This document shows positions 1 to 11,200 of a stretch of 64,000 nt of DNA, piece after piece. Positions within the stretch are counted from its first letter, which is position 1. The number at the start of each line of letters is the position of its first letter. The translations under genes were made by a program, and so were the position numbers. The notes under the pieces are model-generated. The model was given only the letters and a program-made list of their open reading frames with translations. It ran no database searches and was not told where the DNA came from. The stretch is from Centaurea solstitialis (taxonomy: Eukaryota; Streptophyta; Magnoliopsida; Asterales; Asteraceae): the NCBI GenBank assembly GCA_030169165.1, contig CM058040.1, positions 17,080,622-17,144,621 on the forward strand, read 5' to 3'.

Positions 1-2967
1 TACTCACAAGGAGGGAGATATCAGTCATCTGATCGCGGAAGAGGTGGTCGAGGAAGGTTTGGGAACAACTTCAGGCGTGACAACACGTATTTGGACTACC
101 AAGAAAACTCGGGAAATGGAAACATCTATCAAGGCAACTATCAGAGATCTGGATACAATCAGCATGGTTCAAACTACAACAATCAAGGCAGTGGATACGG
201 ACAAACCTTCTCTGGGCAAGGTCATGAAGGAAAGAACGGTGCTGGATATGATGATGGAAGGTTTAATCATCACTCAGGAAGCTTTGAACAAGGAAGGATT
301 GGTGGAGCAGATCAGCACAATCATGGTGGAAACTTCAATGGCGGAAGTCACCCCAAGCAACCTCCACATGGCAAGGGTGTTCAAATCAGTGAACAGCAGT
401 CGGGAACAAGCAGTACTCAAGTCCAGAATCCTCAACCCATGTCATCATCTCAAGGAAAGTCTAACGGCCACGGGCCTACCTGCTTCAAGTGCGGGACGCC
501 TGGTCATTATGCAAAAGACTGCAAAGCGGTGTACAAGGATGCCGCTTACTTTGAGAAGAAGGCCGCTCTTATGAGAAAGAAAGAGAAGGGCGTGGCCTTG
601 CTGGTTGATGAAGAAAACTGGGTTTGCGAGGAGGAGAGCTCAGATGAGAAGGATCATATGGTCGGTGGACCGTGTTTGATGGCTGACTTCGAGGCGCCGG
701 ACAGTAGCAACACCGAAGTGGTCGAATTTGATGCTGAAGCCGGCCTGCAATACAACAACGACGCCTTCAAGGTATCCTCTACTCCTGATATATCTGATTG
801 CACATCCATGTTGGAATCTAAAATTTGTGCACTTGAGAATGAACTCCAAACGGAGAGAATTCTCGTCACGAAATTCAGAACCGACAGTGCGGTGTATAAG
901 AGCTCCTACGAGGACTTGTTGATTAGCTATAATAGTGAAACTCTCGAGTCTAGCATCAGAGAAACCTATCTTGTGAACAAACTGTTGTCCCTTAATACAT
1001 CTCACGACGAACTGAAAAGTAGTCATGGAGAACTCGAGCTCAAATTTAAATTGCTTTCGGAAGAAAGAACCAAACTGTTTTCAAAAATCAAAGAGCTTGA
1101 AGACAACAATCTCAAGAGAGGTCAATCTGAACAGACTCTGCATATTCTCGCTGCTCATGCCAATAATAATCCTTTCTATCATGCTAAACCTGGTCTAGGA
1201 CACTCAGACAAGAACATCCTAGATAAAGCACCGTCACATCTGTATACCTTTGAGAACATGTCTGCTTCCAAGCCCAAACCTGATTTTGTAGGAGGACTCA
1301 CCACTGAGGAATTTGTTAGACAGTCTGTGACCTTTAGTGAAGTAATTAACGGAGAAGTCATAACTAGGACCACTAGTCTGTCTGATAATACCTCCAATAG
1401 TCCTCCCACCAGTCCCACTCCCATAGGACCTATCTTCACTCCAGCTAAGGACCCTAGGAATACCAACTCAGACTGGGAAAGCATCAAAGCCAGAACTCCT
1501 AAGGTAGCGATGCCTCCCATAGACTATTCCAACCTGAACTCAAGCTATGACTCTAGGGAGATGGAATTATCAGAGGATGTCTTAGTTATCCCCCCAAAGG
1601 ATGTTTCCGCAACTAAGAGTCCGGACCTAGTCAAGCTGGAGAAGGAGATTTTTGAGCTTAGGTTGAAGGCCATTGACTTAGATGCCTGTCAACATCAGAT
1701 TCTGAATCTAAAAGCGATTGTCTTGGAAAAGGACACATTGGTTCTCACACTCGAAAAGGACCTTCTTGAGGCTAACGCTGAGAGAATTAGGCTCTATTCA
1801 GAGTGTGAAACTGCAACCTCCTCTTTTATTATCTTCAAAACGAAGGTTGCAGATCTTCAAACTCGATACATCCTCACAGACATTCGCCTTGAATTAACAA
1901 AAGAACTTTTTCATGAAGAGAGGATTAAGTATCGCCAATCTTTAACCAACCAACTGGTGTCCAATTCCCTTTTGAAAAAGAAAGTCCTTGATTTTGAAAA
2001 CCTTTGCTCGATAGAATCAGATGATGATGAGACTGTCCTTAGCTCACACCATAGGATCAGTGAACCTAAGACCGTCCAAGACCCCACTGTTGAATACAAT
2101 CTTAAGATATTCTTGGATGAGGGTGATGATCCTTCCGGATTCGTTCCTAAGAAAAGGGTAAGCGTTCCAACCAAACCCGATGAGTCCACTGTTACACTTG
2201 CATCAAGTTCTGAGATAAACAAACCTGCGGGTGAAAAATGTGTTGGTACTGACAAAGGGAAGTCAGTTAAGCCTCACGCACCCAAAGGTCTCCAGAACAA
2301 GAATTCCAAGTCTGCTGATGCATGTGTTTCAGCCAAACCCATAAAAAGTCTTGAGCTCAATTCAAGCTCCTTTGAAGTGGGTGAGAACTCTCGGGCCAAA
2401 CCTAATCAAAAACAACCTTTCAATTCCACAAAACCTAATTTTCAAAAACCGTCATCTGGAAAAGGTGGTAAATCCATTTCACACAAACCGTCCTCTAACT
2501 CACACATTGCTTCTAATGCAGTTGGGAGGAAAGAAGATGGTGGACAGAATGTGAAGCCACCAAGAAAGGATCAAGGAAGGAACAACCCCTTTTCTTCTTT
2601 CCCTAAGAGGCGTGGCCCTGTTCGTGCGGATCTAGGTCATGCCCCACCTAGTGTAGGATTTGATTCAAACTTGTCTGTAACCCGTAATGGGAATTTGAAC
2701 AATGTTTTTGCTACTTTTAGGAATGACATGTGCACTATGTTTGACAATCTCTTGCGCTTTGGTGTGGCTAGTTCTTTAAATGCTCATGATTTGAATGCCA
2801 AGTCTCATAAGAGACGAAGGAGGCGAAGAGGAAACTCTAAAACCTCCTCCTCAGTACAGTCCCCTATGCCTAAGGAGCAATCCGAAAAGGAGACTGCACC
2901 GAGTGTTTTACCTGCTTCATCTAACCCTAAGGAACCCATTGGGCAATGGGTCCCTAAACAAGCTTAA
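1..2967 (+). CDS. gag: Copia Gag polyprotein, C-terminal part (copy A)
   Basis: The frame is open from base 1 and stops at TAA 2965-2967. It covers the C-terminal two-thirds of Gag, the RNA-binding capsid protein of virus-like particles. A Gly/Asn/Gln-rich stretch (about 1-400) precedes one intact CCHC zinc knuckle at 481-522 (C-X2-C-X4-H-X4-C). Next comes a long acidic, Leu/Glu/Lys-rich region likely to form coiled coils (about 800-1130 and 1630-2000). A basic Lys/Asn/Pro-rich tail ends in WVPKQA, a sequence that usually lies just before the protease in plant Copia proteins. Gag is unusually long for Copia: the full copy implies over 1300 residues. The pol frame starts after the stop, one base out of register here but in register in the other copy. 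Confidence 0.9.
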   Translation, partial: YSQGGRYQSSDRGRGGRGRFGNNFRRDNTYLDYQENSGNGNIYQGNYQRSGYNQHGSNYNNQGSGYGQTFSGQGHEGKNGAGYDDGRFNHHSGSFEQGRIGGADQHNHGGNFNGGSHPKQPPHGKGVQISEQQSGTSSTQVQNPQPMSSSQGKSNGHGPTCFKCGTPGHYAKDCKAVYKDAAYFEKKAALMRKKEKGVALLVDEENWVCEEESSDEKDHMVGGPCLMADFEAPDSSNTEVVEFDAEAGLQYNNDAFKVSSTPDISDCTSMLESKICALENELQTERILVTKFRTDSAVYKSSYEDLLISYNSETLESSIRETYLVNKLLSLNTSHDELKSSHGELELKFKLLSEERTKLFSKIKELEDNNLKRGQSEQTLHILAAHANNNPFYHAKPGLGHSDKNILDKAPSHLYTFENMSASKPKPDFVGGLTTEEFVRQSVTFSEVINGEVITRTTSLSDNTSNSPPTSPTPIGPIFTPAKDPRNTNSDWESIKARTPKVAMPPIDYSNLNSSYDSREMELSEDVLVIPPKDVSATKSPDLVKLEKEIFELRLKAIDLDACQHQILNLKAIVLEKDTLVLTLEKDLLEANAERIRLYSECETATSSFIIFKTKVADLQTRYILTDIRLELTKELFHEERIKYRQSLTNQLVSNSLLKKKVLDFENLCSIESDDDETVLSSHHRISEPKTVQDPTVEYNLKIFLDEGDDPSGFVPKKRVSVPTKPDESTVTLASSSEINKPAGEKCVGTDKGKSVKPHAPKGLQNKNSKSADACVSAKPIKSLELNSSSFEVGENSRAKPNQKQPFNSTKPNFQKPSSGKGGKSISHKPSSNSHIASNAVGRKEDGGQNVKPPRKDQGRNNPFSSFPKRRGPVRADLGHAPPSVGFDSNLSVTRNGNLNNVFATFRNDMCTMFDNLLRFGVASSLNAHDLNAKSHKRRRRRRGNSKTSSSVQSPMPKEQSEKETAPSVLPASSNPKEPIGQWVPKQA

Positions 2968-2972
2968 TCCTT

Positions 2973-5900
2973 TTGCAGGTCAGTCATGTGTGGTACATAG
3001 ATTCAGGAGCCCATCGACACATGACTGGTCATCGGTCCTTCCTTTTTGACTTCGTTGAAAAGTTTGAGGGATACGTCAAGATGGCTGATTCAAGACCTAA
3101 AAGGATAGAGGGGTATGGAAGCATCACAGATGGGAAGTATATAATCAAGCAGGTGAGGTATGTGAGGGGTTTGGCTTACAACATGTTCAGCTCAAGCCAA
3201 TTTTGTGACAATGGCTACTGGTGCAAACAATTCATGTACGGAGCTACGGTGAACACGGAAGATGAGGATCCCGCTCTAGTTCCACGCAGAACTGGGAATC
3301 TGTACACCACCGTCTTCAGATGCATTCCCCAATCACATCCTCAGTTTGAAGATCTATCACAACCAGACAACAAAACCTGTTTTCTCGCGAAAGCTACCAA
3401 GGCGGACAGTTGGTTATGGCATCAACGGCTATGTCATCAGAACTTCAAAGACATGAACAAACTGGTTTCAAGAGGCTTGGTCAGTGGACTTCCCGAGACA
3501 CGCCTCTCAAAGGACACACTTTGTCCTGCATGTGCGCTAGGAAAAATGAAGAGAAGTTCCCATCCTCCCAAGTTGGAAACTAATTGTCGAAGTCCACTCG
3601 ACATGATACACATGGATCTATGTGGGCCGATGAGGATTGAAAGTCTAGCAAGAAAGAAATACATGCTAGTCCTGGTTGACGAATTCTCTCGGTTCACTTG
3701 GCTTGAATTTCTTCGTGCCAAATCTGATGCTGCAGACCGAATCATTGCCTTCATCAAACGGATCCAAGTTTCCTTGAATCTAAAGGTGAAGAAGTTGAGG
3801 AGCGACAACGGAACCGAATTTCGCAACTCGAAGTTGCAATCCTTCCTTGAACATGTGGGGATCTCTCACAACTTTTCAGCCGTGCGTACCCCTCAACAAA
3901 ACGGGGTAGTGGAAAGGAAGAATCGGACGTTAGTCGAGGCAGCAAGATCCATGATGGCCCATTCTGGTGTTCCAAAATCATTTTGGGCCGAAGCAGTAGC
4001 AACGGCATGCTACACGCAAAACCGCACTCTCATCGTAAAGCGAACCGGAAAGACAGCTTATGAGATGATCGAGAAGCGCAGGCCGGACATCAAGCATCTA
4101 CGGGTATTTGGTTGTAAGTGTTATATTCTGAATGACCGGGACGATTTGGGAAAGTTTGATCCCAAGGCTGATGAGTCTATCTTCATAGGATACTCACCAC
4201 ACTCAAAGGCCTATCGGGTTTACAACAAACGATCCCAAACCATCCTGGAAAGTACCAATGTAGATTTCTCTGAAACCGAAACACTCTCTGATGCTAGCTC
4301 TAGTAATCCTGATGCTATTCTGCCTGACCTGCCTAATGCACCACCGCGCACAGATTTTAGACCTAACACCTTTATTTCAGATTTTATAGATCCTTCAGAC
4401 TATGATTTGCCGATCTTAACTGGTCCGATCATCGTACCTGCTGCACCTGGAAACTCCACGACGTCTGTATCGTCCGATGCTTTCGTGACGGAAAGCACAT
4501 CTGAGGCTACTACTTCCGCTCAGAATACGACTATAGAACCAGTGGTCTCACCACCTCAGAATTCATCCAACGAACAACCTTCAGGAGCTTCACAAGAACC
4601 CGTTGTAGCACAGAATTCAACACCTGTCCGTGCTCCGGTCACTGAAGCCGCTCCGCAACCATCTCCGAGCACCTCTCAAAGATCGTATGCTGAAGTGGTT
4701 CGGGAGCCCAGACTGGAAGTTGTTCTGAATATTGAGCCACTGGGAAGGGCTACAGGTGGTCCTTCCGGAGGAATCCAGTCAAGAAACTTCGTCGTGCAAG
4801 ATGAGAACGACACAACGAACAACCAAGAGTCCTATGTCACTCTTCCTCACTCAAGAAAGTGGTCAAGAAGTCATCCTCCATCCCAGATCATCGGGAGTCC
4901 ATCTCGGAATGTCCAGACTCGATCATCAAAGAAATCCGACAACTTATGTCTCTTCGCCTGCTTTTTAAGCGAATTTGAGCCGTCGGAAATCAATCAAGCT
5001 CTGTCAGACCCGGACTGGGTAAGAGCCATGCAAGACGAATTGGCAGAGTTTGAAAGGAACAGGGTTTGGCGCCTGGTAAAACGACCATGGGGGAAGTCCA
5101 TCATCGGCTTAAAATGGATCTTCCGGAACAAAAAGGATGAAAACAACCTTGTCATTCGCAACAAGGCTCGTTTGGTCGCCAAGGGGTTTCGCCAACAAGA
5201 GGGTATAGATTACGACGAGACGTTTGCGCCGGTTGCAAGGATAGAAGCCATACGGATCTTTCTCGCGTACGCCGCTCACAAGAATATGATGGTTTACCAA
5301 ATGGACGTCAAGTGTGCGTTCCTGAATGGTGCCCTTCATGAGGAGGTGTATGTTGAACAACCCGAGAGGTTTGTAGATCTGAGGTTTCCCGACCATGTCT
5401 ATGCATTAGACAATGCACTTTACGGTCTCAAGCAAGCTCCACGAGCATGGTATGAAACTCTTACTATCTATTTGATCGGAGCTGGCTACAAGAAAGGTAC
5501 AATCGACCCCACCTTATTCCTTCGTAAATCAGGTGATGATTTAATTATTGTACAGATATACGTGGATGACATCATCTTTGCATCTACAAAGCCTGAGTTG
5601 TGCAAAGAGTTTGAGCACACTATGAAATCACAATTTCAAATGAGTATGATGGGTGAATTGACATTCTTTTTGGGACTTCAAGTCCGTCAATGCCCTGAAG
5701 GCATTTTCATAAACCAATCAAAATATGTTCACGATTTATTAAAACGTTTTGATGTGGTTGGCTCAAACTCCGCTGCTACACCAATGTCTAGATCATTTCA
5801 AATGGACGCCGACTTGTCTGGCAAGCCGGTAGATCTAAAGAAATATCGGGCAATGATTGGTTCCTTGCTATACCTCACGGCTAGTAGACCTGACATTGTA

Positions 5901-6511
5901 TTCTCCACGGGTCTCTGTGCTCGTTATCAGTGCGACCCGCGTGATTCACACCTTAAGGCTGTGAAAAGAATCCTTAGGTACCTGAAGGGCACGCCAGACT
6001 TTGGCCTTTGGTACCCAAAGGGTTCTAGTTTTGAGCTAATTGGCTACACAGACTCTGATCATGCAGGTTGCAAGTTGGACAGGAAGAGCACATCCGGAGC
6101 CTGCCAGTTTCTCGGGAACAAGTTGGTGAGTTGGTCGTCACGTAAACAGAACTGTGTGTCACTTTCCACGGCCGAAGCTGAATACATCGCTGCCGCGTGT
6201 TGTTGCTCACAAGTTCTATGGATGAAAACCCAACTGGCGATTTCGGATACACCATGAACCAGATTCCAATCTACTGCGACTCTCAAAGTGCCATTCAGAT
6301 CACCGCGAATCCAGTTCAGCACTCCAAAACAAAGCATATCGACATACGATACCACTTCATCAAAGATCATGTCGAAAAAGGTAATATTGAACTGTATTTT
6401 GTGGAAAGTGACCTTCAGCTTGCTGATCTGTTCACTAAGGCCTTTGATGAGAAACGGCATTTCTTCCTTCTAAGCAAGTTAGGAATGTTAGACCTCCCGC
6501 CTAAAGTCTAG
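2973..6511 (+). pseudogene. pol: Copia Pol polyprotein with one frameshift (copy A)
   Basis: The order is aspartic protease (WYIDSGAHRHMTG near 2990-3030), integrase zinc finger (HQRLCHQNF through CPAC, about 3420-3540), integrase core (DLCGP, SDNGTEF and the following Glu, about 3610-3930), reverse transcriptase (about 4990-5720, catalytic YVDD near 5560) and RNase H (YTDSDHAG near 6045, then DIRYHFIKDHVEKG). The protein would copy element RNA and integrate the cDNA. One G is missing near 6240 relative to the other copy, so the frame ends at 6257 and the last RNase H segment continues in another frame to 6511. There is no other break. The two copies are very similar throughout, so the lesion is probably recent. 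Confidence 0.93.
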
Positions 6512-7062
6512 GGGGAGCTGGGGATCTATTAGGATGCATGTGTGTAGGGGGACACTTGAATATATATAGCATCTTTCGAGGGGGAGTGTCTGTATAATCA
6601 TATGTTTGTTTGTGCTAACGTTCTCGGATCCACACTACAATGGATACCATCCTGGACTTTGTTTTGTAGGTGTGGACCATAACAACGACTTCTGATTAAA
6701 TCAGATCAGGACTCGCGCTAAATCCGATACCGGGGTTAAACAGTTAATACCCGATGAAAACCTATCTAGGTTAGTCGTTACGTTGAGGTCTAGGGGCTGA
6801 ACTTGTGCATTTTTGTGAACTTGCAAATTCAGGGGGTGGATGTGACAAGTTTCTGAACTTACAAGTTCGGGGACTAAATCTGTCATCTCCTGGAACATAA
6901 GTTCAGGGGCTATTTTTGAAAACTTTCTAAAACTCAAGTTCAGGGACTCGTTTTGCCATTTAGGTGAAACTTGTAGTCCAGGGGGTGTTTGTGCCATTTC
7001 TCGAAAGTTGAGAGTGAAAAGGGGGTACACTTATCCTTAAACTGATAAGTTCACTTCCATAT
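6512..7062 (+). other. Pol-to-ORF3 spacer with purine tracts and degenerate short repeats
   Basis: There is no ORF here. Just after the pol stop there are three G-rich, polypurine-tract-like stretches (TAGGGGGAG, TAGGGGGAC, GAGGGGGAGTG) between 6510 and 6590. From about 6790 to 7010 a motif close to AAGTTCAGGGG recurs five or six times at 40-60 base spacing. The same features are at 58016-58560 in the other copy. The first tracts resemble old 3-prime ends of the element; the later repeats lie directly upstream of a TATA box and could be promoter elements (inference). Confidence 0.6.
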
Positions 7063-7226
7063 TATAAAAAGAAAATTTGTTTTCTTTCTTCTTACGTTTT
7101 ACAAAATCAGAGTTTTCAAACTTTCCTCTCTCTCAAGAAACCGCCAAACCCACCATCCCGCTTCCGGTCACTTTCCGGCATTTTCCGACCTCCGTTCTTC
7201 GATCCGACTACTTCCAGACGATCACG
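7063..7226 (+). promoter_or_regulatory. Putative internal promoter and non-coding leader exon of ORF3 (copy A)
   Basis: TATAAAAAG at 7063-7071 is followed by a CT-rich leader typical of plant 5-prime UTRs. A strong splice donor, CACG|GTAAGA, falls after 7226. The same TATA box (58561-58571), leader and donor are kept in the other copy although the surrounding spacer has diverged. The region lies 550 bases after pol and far from the LTR promoter. This suggests that ORF3 has its own transcript. Confidence 0.55.
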
Positions 7227-8210
7227 GTAAGATTTCGGACACAATGGTATAAGCATTAACATGTATCTTTATAGTTTTCTTAGCCGAATCGAAGCCTAAA
7301 GCTTCTTGGATAAACCCGAAACCCAAACTCTTTGGAATGGGTTTTCGGGACGTCCAATCGGTCGTTTGATGTTTAGGAACTTGTTTAGAACTTATTTAGA
7401 TCATAATGTACTAGTTTACAAGTTCTTAAATCGTGTTTTGAGTCGATTTGGACCTGTTGAAGTCGAACAGACGTCGGCTGTTCTTGAAGCCCGAATCGGG
7501 TATTCATAATACCCGAATCGGGTATCTTGAATGTCCTTTGAATGTTCATAATACCCGATTCGGGTATCTTGAATGTTCTTGTTGTTTATAAGTCCCGATT
7601 CGGGAAACCTAATAACCCGATTCGGGTATTCGGGTTTCCCGCATCGATCCTTTGTGGAACCCTTGTCTATACGTTTTCTAAATCCCGATCCGGGAAACAT
7701 GGTTAACCCGATTCGGGTATCCGAGTTTCCCGCATCCGTCTAAAGGGTGGACTTTTTGAACTCCTTTTAAAAATCTAAGTGTTTTTATCTTCTTTACCGA
7801 TTCGGGTATACTCAAAACCCGAATCGGGTTTCTAAAGGAAATCCAAAAAATTTCTAAGTTATACACTCTTTACCGATTCGGGTATACTCCATTCCCGAAT
7901 CGGGTTTCTTGAGGAAATACACTCATTTTAAGTGATCTCAATTCCCGACTCGGGAAACTGAGTAACCCGATTCGGGTACTCGTGTTTCTCGACTCGCGTT
8001 GAGTCGAGGTCATGCCCAAAATTTTTTTCAAGTGTTAGAAACTTGGTTGATCATGAGTGTCGTCTTACCCGATTCGGGTTTGACACATTCCCGATTCGGG
8101 CTTTGCCAAAACCCAAATCGGGTTTGGTACACTAGTTTTTTTCCAGTTTTTCTCAACACTTAGTTGCTCGTTGACCATTCTAACTTCGTTTATGCATTAT
8201 CATTAAATAG
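7227..8210 (+). repeat. Putative ORF3 leader intron carrying a cluster of CCCGA-N-TCGGG palindromes
   Basis: It is bounded by GTAAGA at 7227 and ATTAAATAG at 8210, three bases before the ORF3 ATG. Between about 7490 and 8130 I count eleven exact copies of CCCGATTCGGG or CCCGAATCGGG, plus about five one-mismatch variants. Most extend to ACCCGATTCGGGT. Each can form a short hairpin with a one-base centre. The cluster recurs at the same place in the other copy (about 58990-59605), and a second cluster is in the 5-prime leader of the full element (about 41868-42155). Confidence 0.75.
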
Positions 8211-8212
8211 AT

Positions 8213-11200
8213 ATGGCCCTACCAATCAACGGAGCTGCTGACCGCACACTAATCGCCGCGGAGGATCTGAAGCCTATTACTCAGAACAACGGGTATATTG
8301 ATCTGAACAGCTTCCCGGCCCAAGAACCGGTGATTTTGGAGATCCTGAAGGTGCACCCTCTGGCCTATGCTCTCGAGGCCACTGCTGAAGTGCCTATGAT
8401 CTACCTTCAACAATTCTGGAACACTTCCAGGATTGTTCATCATGCCGGAGGCCGAACACTTGTAGGACGTGTAGATCAGACGGAGATGTCCGTCACCCTT
8501 GCTGATTTTCGCCGCATCCTACATCTTCCAGCTGACTCTGCGGATGCCCCATTCGAGCCTATTGTTGAAGTGCCTGTGCTTTTCAGCGAGATCCTCGCCA
8601 TCGGTGTCATGGCGAACCCGGGACAACGTCTCAACGGCATCTCGCATGTTACCAACAACATGCTGCCACCTCTCTGGGCTACTCTGTTCAACATCGTGAA
8701 CCGTAGCCTGTCAGCCAAAGTTAAGGGCATCGACAAGGCATCGACCCAGCTGTGGCATGTGATCCACTCTATCATCTACGGCCGACGGATCGACGTCGCC
8801 GCTCAGCTATGGATCGACGTCACACGGGATGTGGACCCGAACGATCAGCGCAGCAAACACTCGTCCATCCCGTGGATGCGCTTCTTCGCGTTGATGATCC
8901 GCGACCACATAGACCGTCATCCGGAAGTCGCTCGAAGATCGCGCCACCCGACCTTCAAGAGCAAGGAACTCTCCAGGTCCAAGGTTCGGGAACTCAAGCC
9001 CGGCCAAGAGGAAATGCCGATTCCTCGTCACGTGCTGGACACCGCGGATAGGGAAGCAGTGTGTGTAGGACTATATAGGGCGTCCATAGGTCTAGGTGAC
9101 ACGTCCATGGACTCCTCAGAGCCGAGGAGCCCTGCCCAGGATGTGCAAGCCGTCCGTCAGTTAGCTCGGGCCTTAGGTGCCGAGCCCCGGGGTACCACTG
9201 GGGGTGCCTCCGGATCGGGTGTGGTACGAGTAGACGTAAGGGGGTCGCCGGGTAGAGTAGTTGGTACTTCCGCGGTTCCACACGTGCCTCATGTTGGTCC
9301 GAGCGCACTTTACCAACAGGTGCGTCAAACGAGAGGTCGCCGCACACGTCGGGAGTTGATTGATGAGCACTCCGACGAGTACTACGTTCGCGCCAGAACG
9401 AAGAGATACACCGGCGCTCAAAGGTACTCGCCGCCTTCTCCAGACCATTCTGACGAACGGGAGCAGTCATCAGCACTATCACCAGCAGTACAGGGTGGGG
9501 ACGTGGAAGCTTCCCCACAAGAACAAGCCCACGTTCCTTCGCCTCCTCAAACCGACGCTGCTCCCGGGCCACAAGGAGATCCAGAAGGCGAACCCTCCGG
9601 AGATGATTCCGGTGATGCATCCGGCCGTGATGAAGGCCATGACGAGTCCTCCTCCGATCACACTCCGTCCAACCGAGAGGTTGTTGATGTTGAGGCCACC
9701 GAGTCCGAACAAGTAGACTTCGGTGATGGTTCTTCCGAGGAGGTGGACAACCTCAAGAGCGGCAAGGCTCAAAGAGATGAAGATGAGGAAACGTCATCTT
9801 TCAACGGAGACTACTCCGTGGACATCCTCAAACAGGATGAAGTTGATTCCGACGGCCGAACTGAAGGTCGTGATGGTGAAGAAGATGAAGAGGAACCTAC
9901 AGTGGAGCGACAAGGTGTTGAAGACCTTGAGGGCGCGAGTGAGGGTCTAAGAAAAGAGACCGGCGAAGAAGAGGTCCACCTAGACGAAGAGTGGCTCAGG
10001 ATAGAAGAACAGGGAGGAGAAGAAGAACCCATTAGGTTAGACACCTTAGGTCTCCCATCTACCCCGAGTCATTCCCCCAGAGAGGCAACCCACACTCAGA
10101 CCGGTCATTTGATGACGTCGGGTCAAGACGCTGGCAGCCAACCAGCGCATTTGCACGCCCAAGCCACCCACTCGGCCATCTCTCAACAGATGGCCGTTTC
10201 ATCTTCTCACGGGGATATAGCACAACTTCCACCGGCCACTCACTCGGAGTCTGCCGGTGTTGATATCAGAGAGGAACAGCCCCACCTCTCGCCTTCTTTC
10301 CGTGCCACTTACCGAGACTTTTCAAGTCATTCATTTGGATAGGACACTTCTAGGAGCATCATCCGCCCGCCCGAGTGGCCTGGCCGGAACGGGGAGAGTC
10401 GGTGCGTCTGATGACGCCCTTCGAGGATCCACCGGAAGTCCTGACATCGTCAACCCTACTCCAGCGATGACATCAGGCCGAGAGAGCACCTCAGTAGGAC
10501 TCTTCTCGTCAACTGGCGCCCAAGTGGCACCGGGTACTGTATTACCGGGACCGGGTCCGACGGATTCGGGCGACATCCTTAAAGTCGTCCAAGACAGGTT
10601 CGCGGAGCTCGACCGCGCCGAGGCCTCTCGCAATGCCAAACTTGAGGCGTTCGAGAGTGCTCTCAACGAGCAAAGGGGAGAGATCGAGACTCTGAAGTCT
10701 CGCGACGCCGAACGGGAGGAAGAACTGCAAGAACTTCGACGCCAAGCCAAGGGCAAGTCGACCGAGCTTCAGATGCAACAGTCAGTGGCTCCTCCTCGTA
10801 CCGAGCCAGTCCTCCGCCTACAACCTCCGCGACCATCACCTCAGGGAGCCATTCCGGGCTATGTTCATGAAGACGAGTTCAACATGACGGTCTCCGCGCT
10901 GACGACTCAGAATGACAAGCTTTCGGCCAAGCTCAAGCGTGCGGAAGAACTTCTGGCCGCCAGGGATGCCCAGTTGCGAGAGAGGGAAGCGCAGTTGGAG
11001 GCCGCCAACCGACGTATCCGCGAACTCGAGGCAGCGTGCCGGCCTCAGGCTCAGTCCTCAAAACGGGGACATGATGACACTGACCCGGGCGCAGGTCCTC
11101 ATGAGGGGGAGATGCAAGGAGCCAAACGACCTCGCATCGGCCTTGCTCAAGCCTCGGGTTCCGCGCCTGCTACTACAGCTTCAGCATCACAACCTGCTAG

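Noticed and set aside
640..1026. Antisense open frames in gag and pol (also 3437-3826, 43375-44199, 54949-55260)
   Set aside because: They mirror the codon structure of the sense genes and recur only because the two element copies are similar.
7490..8130. CRISPR-like array of short palindromes
   Set aside because: Units are 11 bases with irregular spacing, the context is a plant retrotransposon, and there are no cas genes.
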